Below are positions 45,001-60,000 of a stretch of 64,000 nucleotides of DNA, one piece after another (the first letter of the stretch is position 1; each line of letters begins with the position of its first letter). The position numbers and the translations under genes were made by a program. Source of the DNA: Chamaelirium japonicum (lineage: Eukaryota; Streptophyta; Magnoliopsida; Liliales; Melanthiaceae); NCBI GenBank assembly GCA_947650365.1, contig OX393549.1:27185209-27249208 (forward strand). Direction: 5' to 3'. The notes beneath the pieces are model-generated. The model had not been told where the DNA came from. It ran no database searches and saw nothing but the letters and a program-made list of their open reading frames with translations.

Positions 45001-48000
45001 CGATCCATTCTAATTCATTCCCACGATCTATTCTAATTCATTTGTATGATCCATTCTAATTCATTCGCACGAATGTATCCATTCTAATTCATTCGTCCGA
45101 TCCATTCTAATTCAATCGTACGATCCATTCTATTTCATTCGTACGATCCATTCTATTTCATTTGTACGATCTATTCTAATTCATTATCACGATCCATTCT
45201 AATTCATTCGCATGATCCTTTCTAATTCATTCGTACGATCTATTCTAATTTATTCGTACAATCCATTCTATTTTATTCGTATGATCCATTCTTACTCATT
45301 CGTACGATCCATTCTAATTCGTTCGTACGAATGTATCCATTCTAATTCATTCGTACGATCCATTCTAATTCATTCGTACGATCCATTCTTACTCATTCGT
45401 ACGATCTATTCTAATTCATTCGTACATACGATCCATTCTAATTCATTTGCACGAATACATTCGTACAATCCATTCTTACTCATTCATATGATCCATTCTA
45501 ATTCATTCGCATGAATGTATCCATTCTAATTCATTCGTACGATCCATTCTAATTCATTCGCACGAATGTATCCATTCTAATTCATTTGTACGATCCATTC
45601 TAATTCATTCATAAGATCCATTCTAATTCATTCGCAGAATCTATTCTATTTCATTCGTACGATCCATTCTTACTCATTCGTATGATCCATTCTAATTCAT
45701 TCGCACGAATGTATCCATTCTATTTCATTCGTACGATCCATTCTAATTCTTTAACACGATCCATTCTAATTCGTTCGTACGATCCATTCTAATTCATTCA
45801 TACGATCCATTCTTATTCATTCGGGCGAATGAATTAGAATGGATTGTTGCGAATGAATTAGAATGGATCATACGAAAGAGTAAGAATGGATCATACGAAA
45901 GAGTAAGAATGGATCATACGAATGAAATAGAATGGATTGTACGAATGAATTAGAATGGATCGTGCTAATGAATTAGAATGGACCGTACGAATGAATTAGA
46001 ATGGATCGTACGAATGAATTAGAATGGATACATTCGTGCGAATGAATTAGAATGGATCGTATGAATGAACTAGAATGGATCGTATGAATGAATTAGAATG
46101 GATCGTACGAATGAATTAGAATGGATCGTATGAATGAATTAGACTGGATACATTCGTGCGAATGTATTAGAATGGATCATAAGAATGAGTAAGAATAGAT
46201 CGTACGAATGAAATAGAATAGATTGTATGAATGAATTAGAATGTATCGTACGAATGAAATAGAATGGATTGTACGAATGAATTAGAATGGATCGTACAAA
46301 TGAATTAGAATAGATTGTATGAATGAATTAGGATGGATACATTCGTGCGAATGAATTTGAATGGATCGTACGAATGAATTAGAATAGATCGTACGAATGA
46401 ATTAGAATGGATCGTACGAATGAATTAGAATAGATTGTGCGAATGAATTAGAATGGATCGTACGAATGAATTAGAATAGATCGTACGAATGAATTAGAAT
46501 GGATCGTACGAATGAATTAGAATAGATTGTGCGAATGAATTAGAACGGATCGTGCGAATGAATTAGAATGGATCGTACGAATGAATTAGAATGGATACAT
46601 TCATGCGAATGAATTAGAATGGATCGTACGAATGAATTAGAATGGATCGTATGAATGAATTAGAATGGATACATTCGTGTGAATGAATTAGAGTACGATC
46701 CATTCTTACTCATTCGTATGATCCATTCTAATTCATTCGTACGATCCATTCTAATTCATTCATACGATCCAATCTAATTCATTCTTACGATCCATTCTAT
46801 TTCATTCGCACGATCCATTCTAATTCATTAATACGATCCATTCTAATTCATTCGTACGAGGCACGATCCATTCTAATTCATTCACACGATCCATTCTAAT
46901 TAATTCGTACGATCGTGCTAGTGAATTAGAATGGATACATTCGTACGATCCATTCTAATTCCCTCGTACGATCATTCATTCACACGAATGTATCCATTCT
47001 AATTCATTCATACGATCCATTCTAATTCATTCATACGATCCATTCTAATTCATTTGCACGAATATATCCATTCTAATTCATTCATACGATCCATTCTAAT
47101 TCATTCATACGATCTATTCTAATTCTTTCGCAGAAATGTACCCATTCTAATTCATTCGTACAATCCTTTCTAATTCATTCGTACGATCCATTCTAATTCA
47201 TTCATACAATCCATTCTAATTCTTTCACACGATCCATTCTAATTCATTCGTACGATCCATTGTAATGTATTCGTACGATCAATTCTATTTCATTCGTACG
47301 ATCCATTCTAATTCATTCATACGATCCATTCTAATTCATCATTCGTACGATCCATTCTATTTCATTCGTACGATCCATTCTAATTCATTCGTACGATCCA
47401 TTCTAATTCATTCGCATGAATGTATCTATTCTAACTCATTCGTACGATCCATTCTAATTCATTCGTACGATCTATTCTAATTCATTCGCACGAGCCATTC
47501 TAATTCATTCATACATGTACGAATGAATTAGAATGGATACATTCGTGCGAATGAATTAGAATGGATTGTATGAATGAATTAGAATGGATACATTCGTGCA
47601 AATAAATTAGAATGGATCGTATGAATGAATTAGATTGGATCGTATTAATGAATTTAGAATCGATCGTGCGAATGAATTAGAATGGATCACAATCTATTCT
47701 AATTCATTCGTACGATCCATTCTAATTCATTCGCACGATCCATTCTAATTCATTCGTACGATCCATTCTAATTCATTCGCACAATCCAATGAATTAGAAT
47801 TGATCGTGCGAATTAATTAGAATAGATCGTACGAATGAATTAGAATGGATACATTTGTGCGAATGAATTAGAATGGATCGTACGAATAAATTAGAATGGA
47901 TCGTATGAATGAATTAGAATGGATACATTCGTGCGAATGAATTAGAATGGATCGTACGAATGAGTAAGAATGGATCGTACGAAAGAATTAGAACGGATCA

Positions 48001-51000
48001 TACGAATGAATTAGAATGGATCGTAGGAATGAATTAGAATGGATCGTACGAATGAATTAGAATGGATACATTCGTGCGAATGAATTAGAATGGATCGTAC
48101 GAATGAGTAAGAATGGATCGTGCGAATGAAATATAATGGATTGTACGAATGAATTAGAATGGATCTGCGAATGAATTAGAATGGATCATGCGAATGAATT
48201 AGAATGGATCGTGCGAATGAAATAGAATGGATTGTACGTATGAATTAGAATGGATCGTTCGAATGAATTAGAATAGATTGTATGAATGAATTAAAATGGA
48301 TTCATTCGTGCAAATGAATTAGAATGGATCGTACGAATGAATTAGAATGGATCGTATGAATGAATTAGAATGGATTGTATGAATGAATTAGAATGGATCA
48401 TATGAATGACGATCCATTCTAATTCATTCGTACGATCCATTCTAATTCATTCGTATGATCCATTCTAATTCATTCGCACGAATGTATCCATGATACATTC
48501 TAATTCATACATACGATCCATTCTAATTCATTTATACGATCCAATCTAATTCATTCATACAATCCATTCTAATTCATTCGCTTTAATTTATCCATTCTAA
48601 TTCATTCGTACGATCCATTCTAATTCATTCGCACAATCCATTCTAATTCATTCATACGATCCATTCTAATTCATTCGCACGATCAATTCTAATTCATTCA
48701 TACGATATATTCTAATTCATTCGTACGATCCATTCTAATTCATTCGCACGATCCATTCTAATTCACTCGCACGAATGAATCCATTCTAATTCATTCGTAC
48801 GATCCATTCTAATTCATTCGCACAATCCAATGAATTAGAATGCATCGTGCGAATTAATTAGAATAGATCGTACGAATGAATTAGAATGGATACATTCGTG
48901 CGAATGAATTAGAATGGATCGTACGAATGAATTAGAATGGATCGTATGAATGAATTAGAATGGATACATTCGTGCGAATGAATTAGAATGGATCGTACGA
49001 ATGAGTAAGAATGGATCGTACGAATGAATTAGAATGGATCATACGAATGAATTAGAATGGATCGTACGAATGAATTAGAATGGATAAATTCGTGCGAATG
49101 AATTACAATGGAACGTTCGAATGAGTAAGAATGGATCGTACGAATGAAATAGAATGGATCGTACGAATGAATTAGAATAGATCGTACGAATGAATTAGAA
49201 TGAATCATGCGAATGAATTAGAATTGATCGTGCGAATGAATTAGAATGGATCGTGCGAATGAAATAGAATGCATCGTACGAATGAATTAGAATGGATCGT
49301 ACGAATGAATTAGAATGGATACATTAGTGCGAATGAATTAGAATGGATCATACGAATGCGATCCATTCTAATTCATTCGCACGAGCCATTCTAATTCATT
49401 CATACGATCCATTCTAATTCATTCGTACGATCCATTCTAATTCATTCGTATCATTCTAATTCCTTCGTACGATCCATTCTAATTCCTTTGTTCTAATTCA
49501 TTCATACGATCCATTTTAATTCATTCGTACGATTCATTCTAATTCAATCCATTCTAATTCATTCGTACGATCCATTCTAATTCATTTGCACGACGTGCGA
49601 ATGAAATAGAATGGATACAAATGAATTAGAATGGATCATACGAATGAATTAGAATGGATCGTATGAGTGAATTCGAATGGATCGTGCGAATGAATTAGAA
49701 TGGATTGTTCGAATGAATTAGAATGGATCGTGCTAATGAGTAAGAATGGATCGTACGAATGAAATAGAATGGATTGTACGCGATCCATTCTAATTCATTC
49801 GTATGATCCATTCTAATTCATTCACAAGATCAATTCTAATTCATTCGCACAATCCATTCTAATTCATTCAAACGATCCATTCTAATTCATTCGCACGATC
49901 AATTCTAATTCATTGGATTGTGCGAATGAATTAGAATGGATCTTATGAATGAATTAGGATGGATTCATTCGTGCGAATGACGCTCGATCCATTCTAATTC
50001 ATTCGTACGATCCATTCTAATTCATTCGCACGATCAATTCTAATTCATTAGCACGATCCATTCTATTTCATTCGTACAATGCATTCTATTTCATTCGAAC
50101 GATCCATTCTTACTCATTCATACGAACCATTCTAATTCATTCGTAAGATCCATTCTAATTCATTCGCGCGAATGTATCCATCCTTTGTACGATCCATTCT
50201 AATTCATTCATACGATCCATTCTAATTCATTCCTACGATCCATTCTAATTCATTCGCACGATCCATTCTAATTCATTCATACGATCCAATCTAATTCATT
50301 CGCACGATCCATTCTAATTCATTCATACGATTCATTCTAATTCATTCGTACGATCCATTCTAATTCATTCGCATACGATCCATTCTTATTCATTCATTCG
50401 ATCCATACTAATTCATTCGTACGATCCATTCTAAATCATTCGTACCATTCTAATTCCTTCGTACGATCCATTCTAATTCCTTGGTTCTAATTCATTCATA
50501 CAATCCATTCTAATTCATTCGTACGATTCATTCTTATTCAATCCATTCTAATTCATTCGTACGATCTATTCGAATTCATTCGTACAATCCATTCTATTTT
50601 ATTCGTACGATCCATTCTAATTTATTTGTACAATCCATTCTAATTCATTCATACGATCTATTCTAATTCATTCATACAATCCATTCTAATTCTTTAATAC
50701 GATCCATTCTAATTCATTCGTACGATCCATTCTAATTCATTCGTACAATCCATTCTATTTCATTCGTACGATCCATTCTTACTCATTCGTATGATCCATT
50801 CTAATTCATTCGCACGATCTATTCTAATTTATTTATACAATCCATTGTAATTCTTTCACACGATCCGTTCTAATTCATTCGTACGATCCATTCTAATTCA
50901 TTCGTACAATCCATTCTATTTCATTCGTACGATCCATTCTTACTCATTCGTACGATCTATTCTAATCATTCGTACGATCCATTCTAATTCATTCGTATGA

Positions 51001-54000
51001 CCTATTCTAATTCATTCGTACGATCCATTCTAATTCATTCGTACGATCCATTCTAATTCATTCGCACGATCCATTCGAATTCACTCGTACGATCCATTCT
51101 AATTCATTCGTATGATCCATTCTAATTCATTTGTATCCATTCTATTTCATTCGCACGATCCATTCGAATTCATTCGCACTATCCATTCTAATTCATTCAT
51201 ACGATCCATTCTAATTCATTCATACAATCCATTCTTACTCATTCGTATGATCCATTCTAATTCATTTGCACGAATATATCCATTCTAAATCAATGGATCG
51301 TATGAATGAATTAGAATGGATACATACGAATTAATTATTATGGATCGTATGAATGAATTAGATTGGATCGTATGAATGAATTAGAATGGATCGTGCGTCG
51401 TACCAATGATTTAGAATGGATCGTATTAATGAATTAGAATGGATCATGCGAATGGATTAGAATGGATCGTACGAAAGAATTAGATTGGATCGTATGAATG
51501 AATTAGAATGGATCGTGCATCGTACGAATGAATTCAATCCATTCTAATTATTTCACACGATCCATTCTAATTCATTCATACGATCCATTCTAATTCATTC
51601 GTACAATCCATTCTATTTCATTAGAATGGATCGTACGAATGAAATAGAAAGGATCGTACTTATGAATTAGAATGGATCGTACGAATGAATTAGAATGGAT
51701 CGTGCGATCGTACGAATGAAATGGAATGGATTGTACGAATGAATTAGAATGGATCGTACGAATGAATTAGAATGGATCGTACGAATGAATTAGAATGGAT
51801 ACATTCGTGCGAATGAATTAGAATAGATCATACGAATGAGTAAGAATGGATCATACGAATGAAATAGAATGGATCGTACGAAGGAATTAGAATGGAACAT
51901 ACTAATGAATTAGAATGGATCGTATGAATGAATTAGAATGGATTATATGAACGAATTAGAATGGATCGTACGAATGAGTTAGAATGGATCGTACCAATGA
52001 AATAGAATGGATCGTACGAATGAATTAGAATAGATCGTACGAATGAATTAGAATAGATTGTGCGAATGAATTCGAATGGATACATTCGTGCGTAGAATGG
52101 ATCGTACGAATGAATTAGAATGGATCGTGTGAAAGAATTAGAATGGATTGTATGAATGAATTAGAATGGATCGTACGAATGAATTAGAATGGATCGTACG
52201 AATGAATTAGAATGAATTAGAATGGATAAATTCATGCGTATGAATTAGAATGGATCGTACGAAGGAATTAGAATGGATCATCGTATGAATGAGTAAGAAT
52301 GGATCGTACAAATGAAATAGAATGGATTGTACGAATGAATTAGAATGGATCGTACGAATGAATTAGAATGGATTTTTTCGTGCGAATGAATTAGAATGGA
52401 TCGTGCAAATGAATTAGAATGGATCATATGAATGAATTAGAATGGATACATTCGTATGAATGAATTAGAATGGATCGTGCGAATGAATTAGAATGGATCG
52501 TACGAATGAATTAGAATGGATCGTATGAATGAATTAGACTAGATCGTACGAATGAATAAGAATGGATCGTACGAATGAATGAATTAGAATGGATCATCGA
52601 TGAATGAGTAAGAATGGATCGTATGAATGAAATAGAATAGTTTGTATGAATGAATTAGAATGGATCGTACGAATGAATTAGAATGGATTCATTCGTGCGA
52701 ATGAATTAGAATGGATCGTGCGAATGAATTAGAATAGATCGTATGAATGAATCAGAATAGATCGTACGAAGGAATTAGAATGGATCGTATGAATGAATTA
52801 GAATAGATCGTACGAAGGAATTAGAATGGATCATACGAATGAATTTGAATGGATACATTCGTGCGAATGAATTAGAATGGATCGTACGAATGAATTAGAG
52901 TGGATCGTGTGAAAGAATTAGAATGGATTGTATGAATGAATTAGAATGGATCGTATGAATGAATTAGAATGGATCGTGCGAATGAATTCGAATGGATCAT
53001 GCGAATGAATTAGAATGGATCGTACGAATGAATTAGAATAGATTGTGCTCTATTCTAATTCATTCGCACGATCCATTCTAATTCATTAATACGATCCAAT
53101 CTAATTCATTCATACGATCCATTCTAATTCATTCGCACGAATGTATCCATTCTAATTCATTCATCCGATCCATTCTAATTCATTCGCACGAATGTATCCA
53201 TTCTAATTCATTCGTACGATCCATTCTAATTCATTCGTACGATCCATTCTAATTCATCATTTGTACGATCCATTCTATTACATTCGTACGATCCATTCTA
53301 ATTCATTCACACGATCCATTCTAATTCATTCATACGAATGTATCTATTCTAACTCATTCGTACGATCCATTCTAATTCATTCGTACGATCCATTCTAATT
53401 CATTCGCACGATCCATTCTAATTCATTCGTACATGTACGAATGAATTAGAATGGATACATTCGTCCGAATGAATTAGAATGGATCATATGAATGAATTAG
53501 AATGGATACATTCGTGCAAATGAATTAGAATGGATCGTATGAATGAATTAGATTGGATCGTATTAATGAATTAGAATGGATCGTGCGAATGAATTAGAAT
53601 GGAGCACAATCTATTCTAATTCATTCGTACGATCCATTCTAATTCATTGACACGATCCATTCGAATTCATTCGCACGATCCATTCTAATTCATTCATACG
53701 ATCCATTCTAATTCATTCATACAATCCATTCTAATTCTTTCACACGATCCACTCTAATTAATTCGTACGATCCATTCTAATTCATTCGCACGAATGTATC
53801 CATTCTAATTGATTCGTACGATCCATTCGAATTCATTCGCACGATCCATTCTAATTCATTCATACGATCCATTCTAATTCATTCTAATTCATTCATTCGT
53901 ACGATCCATTCTTATTCATTCGTACGATCTATTCTAATTCATTCATATGATCCATTCTAATTCATTCGTACGATCCATTCTAATTCATTCGCACGATCCA

Positions 54001-57000
54001 TTCTTATTCATTCATACGAATGTATCCATTCTAATTCATTAATACGATCCATTCTAATTCATTCGCACGATCCATTCTAATTCATTCGCACGATCCATTC
54101 TAATTCATTCATACGAATGTATCCATTCTAATTCATTAATACGTTCCATTCTAATTCATTCGCACGATCCATTCTAATTCATTCGCACAAATGAATCCAT
54201 TCTAATTCATTCGTACGATCCATTCTAATTCATTCGTACAATCCATTCTATTTCATTAGTACGATCCATTCTTACTCATTCATACGATGATCCATTCTAA
54301 TTCATTCATTCGTACGATCCATTTTTATTCAATCGTACTATCTATTCTAATTCATTCATACGATCCATTCTAATTCATTCGTACGATCCATTCTAATTCA
54401 TTCGCACGATCCATTCTAATTCATTCATACGAATGTATCCATTCTAATTCGTTCATACGATCCATTCTAATTCATTCGTACGATCCATTCTAATTCATTC
54501 GCACGAATGAATCCATTCTAATTCATTCGTACGATCCATTCTAATTCATTCGTACAATCCATTCTATTTCATTCGTATGATCCATTCTTACTCATTCATA
54601 CGATGATCCATTCTAATTCCTTCGTACGATCCATTCTAATTCATACGCACGAATTTATCCATTCTAATTCATTCTAATTAATTGGTACGATCCATTCTAA
54701 TTCATTCGCACGAATGTATCCATTCAAATTCATTCATACGATCCATTCTAATTCATTCGTACGATCCACTCTAATTCATTCGTACAATCCATTCTATTTC
54801 ATTCGTGCGATCCATTCTTACTTATTCCTATGATCCATTCTAATTCATTCGCACGAATGTATCCATTCTAATTCATTCGTACGATCCATTCTAATTCATT
54901 CTTACGATCCGTTCTAATTCATTCATACAATCCATTCTAATTCTTTCACACGATCCATTCTAATTCATTCGTACGATCCATTCTAAATCATTCGGACGAT
55001 CTATTCTAATTAATTTGTACGATCCCTTCTAAATCATTCGCACGAACGTATCCATTTTAATTCATTCATACGATCCATTCTAATTCATTCGCACGAATAT
55101 ATCCATTCTAATTCCTTCGTACGATCCATTCTAATTCCTTCGTACGAATCATTCTTACTCATTCGTACGATCCATTCTAATTCATTCGCACGAATGTATC
55201 CATTCTAATTCCTTCGTACGTTCCATTCTAATTCATTTGTATGATCCATTCTATTTCATTCGCATGATCCATTCTAATTCATTCGCACGATCCATTCTAA
55301 TTCATTCGCACGATCCATTCCAATTTATTCGTACGATCCATTCTAATTCATTCGTATGAATGGATCATACGAATGAATTCGAATGGATCGTGCGAATGAA
55401 TTCGAATGGATCGTATGAATGAATTAGAATGGATCGTGCGAATGAATTCGAATGGATCGTGCGAATGAAATAGAATGGATACAAATGAATTAGAATGGAT
55501 CATACGAATGAAATAGAACGGATCGTATGAGTGAATTCGAATGGATCGTGCGAATTGATCCATTTTAATTCATAAGTACGATCCATTCTAATTCATTCAT
55601 ACGATCCATTCTAATTCATTCGCACGATCCATTCTATTTCATTCGTACGATCCCTTCTAATTCATTAATAAGATCCATTCTAATTCATTCGTACGATGCA
55701 CGATCCATTCTAATTCATTCATACGATCCAATCTAATTAATTCATATGATCCATTCTAATTCATTCGTATGTATCCATTCTAATTCATTCATACGATCTA
55801 TTCTAATTCATTCGTACGATCCATTCTAATTCATTCGTACCATTCTAATTCATTCGTACGATCCATTCTAATTCATTCGTACGATCCATTCTAATTCATT
55901 CGTACCATTTTAATTCCTTCGTACGATCCATTCTAATTCCTTTGTTCTAATTCATTCACATGATCCATTTTAATTCATTCAAATGATCTATTCTAATTCA
56001 TTCGTTCGATCCATTCTAATTCATACGATCCATTCTATTTCATTCATACGATCCATTCTAATTCATTCGCACGATCCATTCTAATTAATTCGTACAATCC
56101 ATTCTATTTCATTCGTATGATCCATTCTTACTCATTCGTACGATCCAATCTAATTCATTCGCACGAATGTATCCATTCTAATTCATTTGTACGATCCATT
56201 ATAATTCATTCATACGATCCATTCCAATTTATTTGCACGAATATATCCATTCTAATTCATTCATACGATCTATTCTAATTCATTTGCACGATCCATTCTA
56301 ATTCATTCGCACGAATGAATCCATTCTAATTCATTCGTACGATCCATTCTAATTCATTCGTACAATCCATTCTATTTCATTCGCACGATCCATTCTAATT
56401 CATTCGTACGATGATCCATTCTAATTCCTTCGTACGATCCATTCTAATTCATACGCACAAATTTATCCATTCTAATTCATTCTAATTCATTCGTACGATC
56501 CATTCTAATTCATTCGCACAAATGTATCCATTCTAATTCATTCGTACTATCAATTCTAATTCATTCGTACGATCCATTCTAATTCATTCGTACAATCCAG
56601 TCTATTTGATTCGTACGATCCATTCTTACTCATTCGTATGATCCATTCTAATTCATTCGCACGAATCTATCAATTCTAATTCATTCGTATGATCCTTTCT
56701 AATTCATTCGTACGATCCATTCTAATTCATTCGCACGATCCATTCTAATTCATTCGCACGAATGAATCCATTCTAATTCATTTGTACAATCCATTCTATT
56801 TCATTCATACGATCCATTCTTACTCATTCGTACGATTCATTCTAATTCATTCGTACGATCCATTCTAATTCATTCGTACGATCTATTCTAATTCATTCGT
56901 ACGATCCATTCTAATTCATACGCACGATCCATTCTAATTCTTTCGCACGAATGTATCCATTCTAATTCATTCGTATGATCCATTCTAATTCCTTCGTATG

Positions 57001-60000
57001 ATCCATTCTAATTCCTTCGTACGTACAATCCATTCTAATTCCTTCATACGATCCATTCTATTTCATTCGTACGATCCATTCTTACTCATTCGTACGATCT
57101 ATTCTAATTGATTCGCACGAATGTATCCATTCTAATTCATTCGTACGATCCATTCTTATTCATTCATACGATCCATTCTAATTCATTCGCACGATCCATT
57201 CTAATTCATTCGCACGATCGTGCTAATGTATCCATTCTAATTCATTCGTATGATCCATTCTAATTTATTCGTACGATCCATTCTAATTCATTCATACGAT
57301 CCATTCTAATTTATTCATACAATCCAATCTAATTCTTTCACACGATCCATTCTAATTCATTCGTACGATCCATTCTAATTCATTCATACAATCCATTCTA
57401 TTTCATTCGTACGATCCATTCTTACTCATTCGTACGATCCATTCTAATTCATTCGCACGAATGTATCCATTCTAATTCATTCGTACGATTCATTCTAATT
57501 CATTCGTACAATCCATTCTATTTCATTCGTATGATCCATTCTTACTCATTCATATGATCCATTCTAATTTATTCGCACGAATGAATCCATTCTAATTCAT
57601 TCGTACGATCCATTCTAATTCATTCATACGATCCATTCTAATTCATTCATACAATCCATTCTAATTCATTCGTACAATCCCTTCTATTTCATTCGTACGA
57701 TCCATTCTTACTCATTCGTATGATCCATTCTAATTCATTCGCACGAATGAATTAGAATGGATCGTACGAATGAATTAGAATGGATACATTCGTGTGAATG
57801 AATTAGAATAGATCGTGCAAATGAATTAGAATGGATTGTACGAATGAATTAGCATGGATCGTGCTAATGAATTAGAATGGAACGTACGAATGAATTAGAA
57901 TGGATCGTGTGAAAGAATTAGAATGGATTGTATGAATGAATTAGAATGAATTCGTACGATCCATTCGAATTTATTCGCACGATCCATTCTAATTCATTCA
58001 TACGATCCATTCTAATTCATTCATACAATCCATTCTAATTCTTTCACACGATCCATTCTAATTCATTCGTACGTTCCATTCTAATTCATTAGCACGATCC
58101 ATGCTAATTCATTCGTACGATCCATTCTAATTCATTCGCACGATCCATTCTAATTCATTCGCACGAATGTATCCATTCTAATTCATTCGTACGATCTATT
58201 TTAATTCATTCGTACGATCCATTCTAATTCATTCGTACAATCCATTCTAATTCTTTCACACGATCCATTCTAATTCATTCGTACGATCCATTCTAATTCA
58301 TAAGTACGATCCATTCTAATTCATTCGCACGAATGTATCCATTCTAATTCATTCGTACGATCCATTCTAATTCATTCGCACAATCTATTCTAATTCATTC
58401 GTATGATCCATTCTAATTCATCAAATTGATTCGTACGATCCATTCTAATTCATTCGTACAATCCATTCTATTTCATTCGTACGATCCATTCTTACTCATT
58501 CATATGATCCATTCTAATTCATTTGCACGAATGTATCCATTCTAATTCATTCGTATGATCCATTCTAATTCATTCCCATAATCTATTCTAATTCATTCGT
58601 ACGATCCATTCTATTTCATTCGTACGATCTATTCTAATTCATTCGTACGATCCATTCTAATTCATTCGCACGAATGTATCCATTCTAATTCATTCATACA
58701 ATCTATTCTAATTCATTCGTACGATCCATTCTAATTCATTCGTACAATCCATTCTATTTCATTCGTACGATCCATTCTTACTCATTTGTATGATCCATTC
58801 TAATCCATTCGCATGAATGTATCCATTCTAATTTATTCGTACGATCCATTCAAATTCATTCTTACGATCCATTCTAATTCATTCGTACAATCTATTCTAT
58901 TTCATTCGTACGATCCATTCTTACTCATTCGTATGATCCATTCGAATTCATTCGTACGAATGTATCCATTCTAATTCATTCGTACGATCCATTCTAATTC
59001 ATTCGTACAATCCATTCTAATTCATTCATACGATCCATTCTAATTCATTCGTACGATCCATTCTAATGCATTCGCACGATCCATTCTAATTCATTCATAC
59101 GAATGTATCCATTCTAATTCATTCATACGATCCATTATGATTCATTCGCACGATTCATTGTAATTCATTCGCACGAATGAATCCATTCTAATTCATTCGT
59201 ACAATCCATTCTAATTCATTCGTACGATCCATTCTATTTCATTCGTACGATCTATTCTAATTCATTCGTACGATCCATTCTAATTCATTCGCACGAATGT
59301 ATCCATTCTAATTTATTCATACAATCTATTCTAATTCATTCGTACGATCCATTCTAATTCATTCGTACAATCCATTCTATTTCATTCGTACGATCCATTC
59401 TTACTCATTTGTATGATCCATTCTAATCCATTCGCATGAATGTATCCATTCTAATTCATTCGTACGATCCATTCAAATTCATTCTTACGATCCATTCTAA
59501 TTCATTCGTACAATCCATTCTATTTCATTCGTACGATCCATTCTTACTCATTCGTATGATCCATTCTAATTAATTCGTACGAATGTATCAATTCTAATTC
59601 ATTCGTACGATCCATTCTAATTCATTCGTACAATCCATTCTAATTCATTCATACGATCCATTCTAATTCATTCGTACGATCCATTCTAATGCATTCGCAC
59701 GATCCATTCTAATTCATTCATACGAATGTATCCATTCTAATTCATTCATACGATCCATTATGATTCATTCGCACGATTCATTGTAATTCATTCGCACGAA
59801 TGAATCCATTCTAATTCATTCGTACAATCCATTCTATTTCATTCGTACGATCCATTCTTACTCATTCGTACGATCCATTCTAATTCATTCGCACGAATGT
59901 ATCCATTCTAATTCATTCGTACGATCCATTCTAATTCATTCGCACAATCTATTCTAATTCATTCGTACAATCCATTCTTATTCATTCGTACGATCTATTC

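Noticed and set aside
45212-45514. Frames encoding IHSNSFVRSILIHSYDPF-type repeats in the satellite (also 47265-47480, 55348-55563)
   Set aside because: Direct translation of 23-bp repeats with no start context or other coding signal.
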